Of a stretch of 64,000 bases of DNA, positions 41,996 through 49,132 are shown piece after piece. Each line of letters starts with the position of its first letter. Position 1 is the first letter of the stretch. The translations under genes were made by a program, and so were the position numbers. The stretch spans positions 1 through 64,000 of the forward strand of contig NZ_JAGGKV010000009.1 of assembly GCF_017874035.1 (NCBI RefSeq), read 5' to 3'. This DNA is from Paenibacillus aceris. GTDB lineage: Bacteria > Bacillota > Bacilli > Paenibacillales > NBRC-103111. The notes below the pieces were generated by a model, which ran no database searches, was not told where the DNA came from, and saw only the letters and a program-made list of their open reading frames with translations.

Positions 41996-42682
41996 ATGAA
42001 CATTAAATTGGATGCATCACGAGATGCAAAGGGATTAGTCCGCGACTATGTCCACGATACACTAAAGAGAAACATTATGGAGCTAAAGCTAGAGCCTGGT
42101 CGGTTCATTTCTGAAAAAGAAGTCGTCGAAATGCTGCAGGTTAGCCGCGCCCCGATCCGGGAAGCGTTCGTTAAGCTGTCGCAAGAGGAATTGATCGAGA
42201 CGATTCCGCAGAAAGGTTCATTCATTTCGCTGATCGATCTTGAGCTTGTCGAGGAATCGAGATTTGTAAGAGAGACGATGGAACGCGCCATCATTCGGCA
42301 GGCTTGCGAGATGCTTAATGCGGAACAAGTGATGCAGCTGCAAAATCTGATCTCGCTCCAAGAGCTGTGCGTCGAGGGGAATAATTACGAGCGATTGTTT
42401 GAACTAGACGAAGAGTTTCATAAAACAATCATCGTTGGCTGTGGCAAATACCGGACTTGGAACTTACTGCAGCAGCTAAGTACTCATTACAATCGAATCC
42501 GCTTTCTGAGATTGGCAGTTAATTACGATTGGCAAATCATTCTTTCCGAGCATCAAGCGATTACACGGGCGATCCGCGAGAAAAATCCCGACGAGGCTGA
42601 GAAGGCGATGGGCGAACATTTGGGCCGCGTCAGCTTCGAAAAGGAAGAGCTTCGTCTGAAGTACCCCTCATATTTCAAGTAG
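41996..42682 (+). CDS. GntR/FadR-family regulator with FCD domain
   Basis: A 228-residue regulator; AGGAGGG lies 11 bases before ATG 41996. Residues 10-80 form the winged helix (VHDTLKRNIMELKLEPGRFI, then MLQVSRAPIREAFVKLSQEE). Residues 90-215 are an all-helical FCD ligand domain with the metal-site residues in FELDEEFHKTI, HYNRIR and a later SEHQAITRAI and GEHLGRV. FCD regulators respond to organic acids or sugar acids. The gene stands alone with its own terminator; the FAD-linked oxidase gene 180 bases downstream is a possible target. Confidence 0.88.
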   Translation: MNIKLDASRDAKGLVRDYVHDTLKRNIMELKLEPGRFISEKEVVEMLQVSRAPIREAFVKLSQEELIETIPQKGSFISLIDLELVEESRFVRETMERAIIRQACEMLNAEQVMQLQNLISLQELCVEGNNYERLFELDEEFHKTIIVGCGKYRTWNLLQQLSTHYNRIRFLRLAVNYDWQIILSEHQAITRAIREKNPDEAEKAMGEHLGRVSFEKEELRLKYPSYFK

Positions 42683-42712
42683 GTCCTTCCATCGATATAT
42701 GCGTTTCTCAGC

Positions 42713-42757
42713 AAAAGCTTTCAAAAACTTTCAGCAAAGTTTTTGGGGGCTTTTTTA
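42713..42757 (+). terminator. hairpin terminator
   Basis: AAAAGCTTTCAAAAACTTT pairs with AAAGTTTTTGGGGGCTTTT (with wobbles) around CAGC, followed by TTTTTATTT. It closes the GntR gene. Confidence 0.8.
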
Positions 42758-42863
42758 TTTAATTTCATGTTAAAATTGTTAATAGGATATATTTTACAAA
42801 TGCGAATATACGGGAGTGTTGTAAAATGCCGTGGCCAATGGTGCACCTGGAGAGGAACGGGAC

Positions 42864-44297
42864 TTGAAAAAATGGATCGCTCTTTTTCTTCTCACTGCCC
42901 TTTGTATCGTTAATTACTTGCAAAATGATTCGCTTGACCAAGACCCCTACCTCATCACGGATTACAGTCGACTGCATCCAGTAAAAGTAACAAGTGTAGT
43001 TAAAGGTCATGAGGAGCAGCAGCTGCGGAATCTGTTGCAGGAAGCACGGGAAAAGCATTTGACTGTCTCCATTGCCGGACAACGGCATAGCCAAGGTGGA
43101 CATACGTATTACAAAGACAGCGTTGTCATCGACATGACTTCATACAACCGAGTGCTATCTTTCGATCCACAGCAAAAACAGATTCGTATAGAAGCTGGAG
43201 CGACATGGAAAGACTTACAGGATTACGTCAATCCCTATGGGTTGGCGGTGAAGACGATGCAGTCGCAAAACCTTTTTACGATCGGTGGATCCCTTAGCGT
43301 GAATGCGCATGGCCGGGATATTCGAAACGGATCACTCATTAAAAGCGTTGAAGCGTTCCGCTTGCTTCTCGCAGATGGACGCATCGTTAACGTAAGTCGA
43401 AATGAGAACGCAGAGCTATTTAATCTTGTTATCGGCGGTTACGGTTTGTTCGGAATTATACTTGATGTAACGCTTGCATTGACTGAAAACGAGATGTATA
43501 AGCTGCGGTTCGATAAGATGGACGTCAGTTCGTACAGTCAGTATTTTGAGGAGCAGGTGAAGGCAAATCCTGATATTCATCTGCATATAGCGCGTATATC
43601 GGTAGCGCCTGACCATTTTTTGAAGGAAATGTATGCATTGAATTATGCGGTAGAGCGTTCCGTTCCGTTGGAAGGGAATGACCAATTGAAAACGAGAGAA
43701 GACGGCGTGATCATCTCGAAGCTGATGTTCAATTTGAACCGTACATTCGACTGGGGGAAAAATGTGCTGTGGAAGTTGCAAAAGCCGCTTTTTGCCCAGC
43801 AGGAAGGAAACTTAATAACGAGGAACAACGCTATGCGTTCAGAATCTCAGTTCATGGACTATCACCAAGCGGGGAGCAATGATATTTTGCAGGAATATTT
43901 CATCCCGGTCAAAGAATTCGCCGGTTTTGTTGATGACATGAGGATGGTGCTGCAAACGGAGAAGTTGAATCTGCTGAATATCACGGTACGATATGTGAAC
44001 CATGATGAGGAAGCTGCGCTCTCCTATGCAACGGACGACATGTTTGCGCTTGTTTGTCTGTTTAATGTTCCTTTGTCAAAGGAAGGGCAGGATCGTGTGC
44101 GCTCAGGTATCCAGACTGTGCTTGATCGCGTGATTGAGCACAAGGGATCGTATTATTTGCCGTATATCGCGTATCCGCGGCTTGATCAATTTCGTACGGT
44201 CTACCCGAGATCTGCAGAGTTTTTTCAAAAGAAAGAGCAGTACGATCCAGATCATGTTTTCATGAACTACTTTTACACGGATTACAAAGGGGAGTAA
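42864..44297 (+). CDS. FAD-linked oxidase with N-terminal membrane anchor
   Basis: A 477-residue flavoprotein. TTG 42864 is chosen because GGAGAGGAACGG lies just upstream; the protein then begins MKKWIALFLLTALCIVNYL, a signal-anchor. The FAD_binding_4 (VAO/PCMH) domain shows VSIAGQRHSQGGHTYYKDSV, IRIEAGATWKDLQDYV, LFTIGGSLSVNAHGRD and IGGYGLFGIILDVTLAL. The histidine of AHGRD could be a flavin contact. The C-terminal part resembles sugar or lactone oxidases (AldO, DprE1-like), with YLPYIAYPRLDQF near the end. It likely oxidises an alcohol or sugar at the outer membrane face. It is followed after 6 bases by a half-size MFS protein. Confidence 0.75.
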   Translation: MKKWIALFLLTALCIVNYLQNDSLDQDPYLITDYSRLHPVKVTSVVKGHEEQQLRNLLQEAREKHLTVSIAGQRHSQGGHTYYKDSVVIDMTSYNRVLSFDPQQKQIRIEAGATWKDLQDYVNPYGLAVKTMQSQNLFTIGGSLSVNAHGRDIRNGSLIKSVEAFRLLLADGRIVNVSRNENAELFNLVIGGYGLFGIILDVTLALTENEMYKLRFDKMDVSSYSQYFEEQVKANPDIHLHIARISVAPDHFLKEMYALNYAVERSVPLEGNDQLKTREDGVIISKLMFNLNRTFDWGKNVLWKLQKPLFAQQEGNLITRNNAMRSESQFMDYHQAGSNDILQEYFIPVKEFAGFVDDMRMVLQTEKLNLLNITVRYVNHDEEAALSYATDDMFALVCLFNVPLSKEGQDRVRSGIQTVLDRVIEHKGSYYLPYIAYPRLDQFRTVYPRSAEFFQKKEQYDPDHVFMNYFYTDYKGE

Positions 44298-44303
44298 CCA
44301 GTG

Positions 44304-44843
44304 ATGGATACAAAATGGCTCATTCGCTCACAAAGTATCGTGACGCTGGCAGCAGGCATGATTTATCCCTATTATTTATTGTTTTTAAAAAATCTCGGCA
44401 ACAGCTACTCGAAATACGGGCTTGCATTTGCTGTCTTCACGATTAGTTCAGCGGCTGTGTCGCAATGGCTGGGTTCGAAACTGGATCGTCACGGCATCCG
44501 TCTGCTGACATGGAGTTCGCTAGGCATGATGGCTGCAATGCTGAGCTTCCCTTGGGTAGCGAGCTATTCATGGGTATTGGCTTTGCAGCTTCTGATGGGC
44601 GTATGCAATGCGATGCAAAAAATGAGCGAACGTCTGCTGCTTGCTGACTATACCGAAAAGGGCGAGCGTGGACCTGTTATTGGGACTTTTCATTTTTGGA
44701 CATCGGTCGCTTCAGGTTTCGCTGTCATCCTGGGCGGTTATGTGATTGATTGGTTGACGATCAACGCGCTTTTTTATGCTAGTGCATTGTTATATGCGAG
44801 TAGTGCATGGGTGACTTGGCGGGCAAGGAAAAGGAGGGAATGA
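44304..44843 (+). CDS. half-size MFS transporter-like protein, 179 residues
   Basis: A six-helix protein equal to half of a normal 12-helix MFS carrier. ATG 44304 follows AAAGGGGAG; GTG 44301 is equally possible. It shows the MFS loop motif between helices 2 and 3 (GSKLDRHGIRLLTW) and a conserved QLLMGVCNAMQKMSERLLLADY in helix 4. It ends naturally at a basic WRARKRRE tail. It could act as a homodimer or be a remnant after loss of the second half. A truncated HIT gene lies directly behind it, so a deletion nearby is possible. It may share the oxidase transcript. Confidence 0.6.
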   Translation: MDTKWLIRSQSIVTLAAGMIYPYYLLFLKNLGNSYSKYGLAFAVFTISSAAVSQWLGSKLDRHGIRLLTWSSLGMMAAMLSFPWVASYSWVLALQLLMGVCNAMQKMSERLLLADYTEKGERGPVIGTFHFWTSVASGFAVILGGYVIDWLTINALFYASALLYASSAWVTWRARKRRE

Positions 44844-44844
44844 T

Positions 44845-45009
44845 ATGGAGGGCGATCAATGTCTCGGCACTGCGATTGAAATTTATCACATGCATATTTT
44901 TCCTCGTTATGAGCAAGATGGGTTTGCATGGCAGGAACCGATTGACACAAAGAACGCGAAAGAGCGTTTATCCGAAACAAGGGAGAGAATACGTGATCTT
45001 ATTTCTTGA
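44845..45009 (+). pseudogene. HIT-family protein remnant (internal deletion)
   Basis: A 54-codon frame with a perfect AAGGAGG 7 bases before ATG 44845, ending at TGA 45007. The product starts MEGDQCLGTA and then runs into IEIYHMHIFPRYEQDGFAWQ, the C-terminal active-site part of HIT proteins of the Firmicute type (usual form YHMHxxPRYExDGF with a triad H-x-H-x-H). The start with CLG is also like the beginning of such proteins, so about 80 middle residues appear to be lost in frame. The first triad His is Ile here. Translation still looks possible, but a functional nucleotide hydrolase is not expected. Confidence 0.55.
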
Positions 45010-45052
45010 CGTAATTAAATAACTTTACTAAACTTAATTACAAATAGTAAGT
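45006..45052 (+). promoter_or_regulatory. promoter with inverted repeat before the VOC dioxygenase gene
   Basis: TTGACG at 45006 and TAAACT at 45029 with 17 bp between. An inverted repeat TTACTA (45025-45030) and TAGTAA (45045-45050), extended to ACTTTACTA/TAGTAAGT, covers the -10 and start region. Such ACTA/TAGT repeats recall quinone-sensing MarR/DUF24 regulators (YodB/CatR) that control catechol dioxygenases in Bacillus. Confidence 0.5.
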
Positions 45053-45071
45053 ATTAAAGGAGGAACTTTCA

Positions 45072-45938
45072 ATGTCCACGACCTTACCTTCAGATATGAA
45101 GCTCGGTATTGTAAAATTATATGTTTCAAATCTAGAACGTTCTATTCGCTTCTACCAAGAGATCGTTGGTTTGCGCTTAGGAAAATCTAACACAACGTCA
45201 GTTGAACTGACGGTAGACGGCAGTACCCCCTTTCTAATGCTGGAAGAGATGGCCGATGCACGGGTCACTCCCCGCAGATCAGCAGCAGGGCTTTATCATT
45301 TTGCCATTCTGCTGCCGACACGGAAAGATCTCGGTCTTAGCTTAAACAATTTGATTCAGTCAGGCATCCATATTGGCCAAGCGGATCATTTAGTGAGCGA
45401 AGCGCTGTACATCACAGATCCGGATCATAACGGGATTGAAATCTATTGCGACCGGCCCAGAAGCGAATGGCGCCGCGATGCGCTCGGTAATTACATCATG
45501 GCCTCTGATCCGATCGATTGGGACGGCTTGCTGAGCGAAGCGGAAGGAACGGAATGGAGCGGTTTACCGGCCGGAACGACGATGGGACATATTCATTTCC
45601 ATGTAAAAAATTTGCAGAAGTCCAAAGAGTTTTACTGCGATCTTCTTGGCTTTGATGTGGTGGCAGATGCAAGAGAGACGATGAGAGCTTTATTCATCTC
45701 CGCCGGCGGATATCACCATCACATCGGGTTGAACGTTTGGGCTGGCGAAGAGGCACCCTCGCGTCCTGCCAATGGAACAGGGCTTGATTATTACACGCTT
45801 GTCTTCCCTAATGAGCAAACACGTAATGAGGCGATTGACCGGTTGAAGCATGCTGGCGTATTAGTGGCAGAGATTGACGAGACTGTAACGGTAACAGATC
45901 CATCCGGCATTCAATTGAGATTAGTTTACGACAAGTAA
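45072..45938 (+). CDS. VOC-family ring-cleaving dioxygenase (CatE-like)
   Basis: A 288-residue protein with two vicinal-oxygen-chelate halves. AAAGGAGGAAC lies 6 bases before ATG 45072. First half: LGIVKLYVSNLERSIRFYQE and ITDPDHNGIEIYCDRP. Second half: MGHIHFHVKNLQKSKEFYCD, HHHIGLNVW and VTVTDPSGIQLRLV. The His in GHIHFHV, the His in HHHIGLN and an acid near the end form the Fe/Mn site. Close in layout to Bacillus CatE, a catechol 2,3-dioxygenase that removes toxic catechols and quinones. The operator-like repeat upstream fits induction by such compounds. Confidence 0.82.
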   Translation: MSTTLPSDMKLGIVKLYVSNLERSIRFYQEIVGLRLGKSNTTSVELTVDGSTPFLMLEEMADARVTPRRSAAGLYHFAILLPTRKDLGLSLNNLIQSGIHIGQADHLVSEALYITDPDHNGIEIYCDRPRSEWRRDALGNYIMASDPIDWDGLLSEAEGTEWSGLPAGTTMGHIHFHVKNLQKSKEFYCDLLGFDVVADARETMRALFISAGGYHHHIGLNVWAGEEAPSRPANGTGLDYYTLVFPNEQTRNEAIDRLKHAGVLVAEIDETVTVTDPSGIQLRLVYDK

Positions 45939-45951
45939 AGCCAATGCGAGC

Positions 45952-45993
45952 AGAAGCAGTTGTTGGAGAAATCCTGCAGCCTGCTTCTTTTTT
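45952..45993 (+). terminator. hairpin terminator
   Basis: AGAAGCAG and CTGCTTCT pair perfectly, followed by TTTTTT. It ends the dioxygenase gene. Confidence 0.75.
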
Positions 45994-46123
45994 ATTGTCT
46001 GCCCCTCCATTGAGCCGTCTGCTAAGTTACTTATTTTAGGAATAGTTCCGGATTGTCCGTTTCCCTTCTCGCGAACCAGGCATATTTTAGCATAAGGAAG
46101 GCATGTACAGAGGAGGAGTTTTT

Positions 46124-46780
46124 ATGCGTCTGGTTGCTAGTAAATGGTCGAAGTTCGCAGTCCTGCTGCAGCATTCCGGCGTCGCCAAGCATATTCCTGC
46201 GATGCGCCGTTATAGCGCGGAGAATCTTGCAGCGATGCTTCGTCAATTTCAATTTGTCGTGGCAAAGCCGATTGTTGGTACCGGTGGCAGTCGTGTTATG
46301 AAAATCCAAAAAGCTGGTAACAGCTATATGCTGCACAGCGCAGGAACGAGAACCATGTATCGCAATTGGAATGAATTGTTGCAGGCTATTAACCGGATAA
46401 GTCAGAAGCGCCCTTTAATGATTCAGCAGGGCATTCACTTGGCCACCATCGATGGTCGGCCAGTCGACTATCGGGTCAAGCTGGCAAAAGTTGGACGAAA
46501 ATGGGAGATTCGAGCGGTTGTTGGGCGATTAGCTCGTCCGGGACTATTTGTCACGAACCTTTGTCAAGGGGGCACGCAGTTGAGAGGCAGATATGCCGTA
46601 GGATGGACATTCCCTGCAGCGCAGGTTAAATCCAAAATCGACACCATGGTAGGCGTATCCCGAACGTGCACGATGCTGCTAGAGGCCAAATATCCAGGCA
46701 TTGGCATGCTAGGTTACGATTTTGGGATTGATAAACTGGGAAGTGTTTGGATTTTTGAAGTGAATACAAAACCCCACTAA
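46124..46780 (+). CDS. short YheC/YheD-like ATP-grasp protein
   Basis: A 218-residue ATP-grasp protein of the YheC/YheD type. GAGGAGG lies 6 bases before ATG 46124. Visible parts are FVVAKPIVGTGGSRVMKI (nucleotide-binding), DYRVKLAKVGRKWEIRAVVGRL near residue 115 and GYDFGIDKLGSVWIFEVNTKPH at the C-terminus, the magnesium site and usual family ending. It lacks the roughly 120-residue N-terminal region of the family member at 477-1526. Probably spore-associated; substrate unknown. It is a single-gene transcript. Confidence 0.75.
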   Translation: MRLVASKWSKFAVLLQHSGVAKHIPAMRRYSAENLAAMLRQFQFVVAKPIVGTGGSRVMKIQKAGNSYMLHSAGTRTMYRNWNELLQAINRISQKRPLMIQQGIHLATIDGRPVDYRVKLAKVGRKWEIRAVVGRLARPGLFVTNLCQGGTQLRGRYAVGWTFPAAQVKSKIDTMVGVSRTCTMLLEAKYPGIGMLGYDFGIDKLGSVWIFEVNTKPH

Positions 46781-46884
46781 ATACACTGAATTCGCCACAT
46801 GCTTGAAGCCCACACGTCTTATTTCTGAGCGCATACCTATATGGTAGATGTACAACTACTTACGAGGTCGCAGGAGGCTCACCC

Positions 46885-48015
46885 ATGTATAAAATAATAT
46901 GCCACTGGAGCCGGTTGGATTGGAACTTTCCCGAAGTTGTCATGAAGCAAGAATACGAAACGAATCAAATTTGGAAAAAGGCAATGCCCGCCAGCGTGAA
47001 AGTTGATCTTCAAGGACAATTCTATGTCTCTGTCCCGCGTTGGTCTCACGGTATTCCTGCGACGATGAATCGCATCGTTGTCAAGGAGGGAAAGCCGCTG
47101 CTGGAGGCCTTTCCGAGCTGGGATTGGAATACAGCAGGCCAAGTGGATGTCTTGCAATCCGTGCTTGGCTATGAAATTGATGAATATAATCGGATGTGGC
47201 TTCTGGATCAAGGCAAAATGGCATACGAACCATCGGCAGAAGGTTCGCAGAAGCTTGTGATTTGGGATTTGAACACTAATAAGTTGATCGACTCTATCGT
47301 CATTCCCTCTGAGATTGCACCCTATCGGACATCTTTTCTGAATGACCTCGTTGTGGATAATAAAAATGGATTCGTTTATATAACAGATTCCGGCTGTGGA
47401 CACCAGGATCATCCGCTTCGTGGAGGTATTATTATTTACAACATGAGCACCAAAACGTTGCGGCGCGTGTTGGACCAGCATTTCAGTACACAGGATTTCC
47501 CTAATTTTCATTTTCAAATCGATTACAAGCCTGTGTTCAAGGATAAGCCACTGCGTATCGGCGCCGATGGCATTGCTTTGTCAGCGGATCGATCTACGCT
47601 TTACTATTGCCAAGCGACAGGCCGCAATTTATATGCGATCCATACAGGGCTGCTGCGTAACGAGCAAATGCCTCTAGAGCAAATAAACGGCGCCGTGCAG
47701 GTTCTTGGCAGCAAAGGAACGACGACTGACGGTATGCACGCCGATAATCGAGGCAATTTATTTTACACCATGCTGGAGGGGAAAGGGATCGGTTTCTTCG
47801 ATGCGAGAGATCGCAGCTTCCACAAATTCGTTTCGGACGACAGGATGCTGTGGGTGGACGGGGTTGCTTTTGATCAGAAAGGTTCCATCATTTTTAACAG
47901 CAACCGGCTTCACGAGATGTTTGGGGACGATGACATTGATTGGAGCAATCCGTACAACTTAATTATATGGAAAGCTTATGTGGGGAAAGATGCCAAATCT
48001 TATTTGTATGGGTAA
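46885..48015 (+). CDS. major royal jelly/yellow-family protein
   Basis: A 376-residue protein of the MRJP/yellow family, best known from insects but found in some bacteria. CAGGAGG lies 8 bases before ATG 46885. Typical stretches are SVLGYEIDEYNRMWLLDQGK near residue 95, YRTSFLNDLVVDN near 145, VYITDSGCGHQDHPLRGGII near 160, DGIALSADRSTLYYC near 230 and TTDGMHADNRGNLFYT near 280. It should form a six-bladed beta propeller that binds small ligands. No signal peptide is visible. It forms its own unit with a terminator behind it. Bacterial function is unknown; gluconolactonase-like activity is one possibility. Confidence 0.85.
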   Translation: MYKIICHWSRLDWNFPEVVMKQEYETNQIWKKAMPASVKVDLQGQFYVSVPRWSHGIPATMNRIVVKEGKPLLEAFPSWDWNTAGQVDVLQSVLGYEIDEYNRMWLLDQGKMAYEPSAEGSQKLVIWDLNTNKLIDSIVIPSEIAPYRTSFLNDLVVDNKNGFVYITDSGCGHQDHPLRGGIIIYNMSTKTLRRVLDQHFSTQDFPNFHFQIDYKPVFKDKPLRIGADGIALSADRSTLYYCQATGRNLYAIHTGLLRNEQMPLEQINGAVQVLGSKGTTTDGMHADNRGNLFYTMLEGKGIGFFDARDRSFHKFVSDDRMLWVDGVAFDQKGSIIFNSNRLHEMFGDDDIDWSNPYNLIIWKAYVGKDAKSYLYG

Positions 48016-48052
48016 TCGCATAGGACTCTCTATAGGAATCTGGATAAAAGAG

Positions 48053-48096
48053 AACTGTCCTTCGAGTAGATGAACTACTTTGGGGACAGTTTATTT
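48053..48096. terminator. terminator between convergent genes
   Basis: AACTGTCC and GGACAGTT with inner AGTAG/CTACT pairing, followed by TATTTTC on the + strand. It separates the royal-jelly-like gene from the DUF817 gene. Confidence 0.75.
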
Positions 48097-48861
48097 TCAT
48101 TGTTTTGTTTTGAGCCGTTTCAGTTCCGCTACAATGACAAAGGATACGATCACTAGTAAAAACCAAGCGACAATTTTGGATGGATGTACGAAATGCCAGC
48201 TATGATCTTGATTGGGATATCGCCAAGCGTCCAGATAAGTCGCCATATTTTCTGCAATCCAAATGAAAAAACCGATGCACAGAAATGAGAGTGAGAGTGG
48301 CATCGCATAACTGATTTGACCTAACTTAAATCCGACTTTTGACCGGTAAAAGAGAATGCATAGCAATATGATGAGCAAATATCTCACATCAAAGATGAAA
48401 TGATGAGTAAAGAAATTAAGATAAATACTTACGCCAAATGGAACAGTGATCCCAATTGGCGGGTAGGCGTCCAAGGAAAGCTCCAATCTTCGCCATGCTT
48501 GACAGATAAAACTTGCCACGCTTGCATACATAAAACCGCTGTAGAGCGGAACGCCATACAATTTGCTAAACCCTTCCTCTGGATAACTCCATGACCCCAT
48601 ATGTACTTTGAACAATTCTAAAGCGATGCCGATTAAATGAAAAACACAGATAACTTTTAGCTCATCTTTTGTTTCAAGTTTGCTTACGTACATGAACAGT
48701 TGCAACAGAATACAGCCAGCTAGTATAAAGTCATATCTGGGGAGACCAGGAATAGTTAACAGTTTGCTTAACGCAAGTGTTAGAAAAATACCTACGGGAA
48801 ATATACAAGACATCGCTGCATGGTAAGTAAAAACACATAATTGTTTCAGTAACAGTCTCAT
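48097..48861 (-). CDS. DUF817 integral membrane protein
   Basis: A 254-residue membrane protein with seven or eight hydrophobic segments. ATG 48861 is chosen with GGAAGGGTG upstream; the frame reaches 48891. The central motif LELFKVHMGSWSYPEEGF, then GVPLYSGFMYASVASFICQAW, is the hallmark of DUF817 (YoaT-like) proteins. Histidines and tryptophans such as THHFIFDVRYLL and DAWRYPNQDHSWHFVHPSKI lie at membrane borders. Function unknown. It is transcribed divergently from the efflux operon, with a perfect hairpin in the shared 271-base gap. Confidence 0.8.
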   Translation of the reverse strand: MRLLLKQLCVFTYHAAMSCIFPVGIFLTLALSKLLTIPGLPRYDFILAGCILLQLFMYVSKLETKDELKVICVFHLIGIALELFKVHMGSWSYPEEGFSKLYGVPLYSGFMYASVASFICQAWRRLELSLDAYPPIGITVPFGVSIYLNFFTHHFIFDVRYLLIILLCILFYRSKVGFKLGQISYAMPLSLSFLCIGFFIWIAENMATYLDAWRYPNQDHSWHFVHPSKIVAWFLLVIVSFVIVAELKRLKTKQ

Positions 48862-48951
48862 GTCTTTGTCACCCTTCCGATTGCTGATCACATCTAGTAT
48901 ATCGAAGACTCTGATACAAATTGACTAGTATTGGATAAGTTTTGTTCAAAT

Positions 48952-48983
48952 AAATACATGAAACCGATGGGTTTCATGTATTT
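48952..48983. repeat. perfect inverted repeat in divergent gap
   Basis: AAATACATGAAACC and GGTTTCATGTATTT are exact complements over 14 bases around GATG. It lies between the divergent DUF817 and efflux-adaptor genes, 150 bases before the latter. A regulator operator or an RNA hairpin are both possible; it does not end any gene. Confidence 0.7.
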
Positions 48984-49132
48984 TCCATTTTCAGCAAACG
49001 TTAAGTTGGTTTTCAACTTTCTTTCAGCCCCCGCTCAGTAGAGATTCAGCCTATCCCCTTAAACTGCTTACATGTGAGATGTATATGACGAAGACAATCG
49101 TGGTCTTGGTACATGGGAGAGGGGAATCATCG

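Noticed and set aside
44807-45022. 71-codon frame overlapping the MFS end and HIT remnant
   Set aside because: Another frame (44845-45009) has the correctly spaced ribosome site and the HIT motif; this one has neither.
46879-47517. 212-codon minus-strand frame opposite the royal-jelly-like gene
   Set aside because: It is a shadow of a well-supported gene with family motifs on the + strand.
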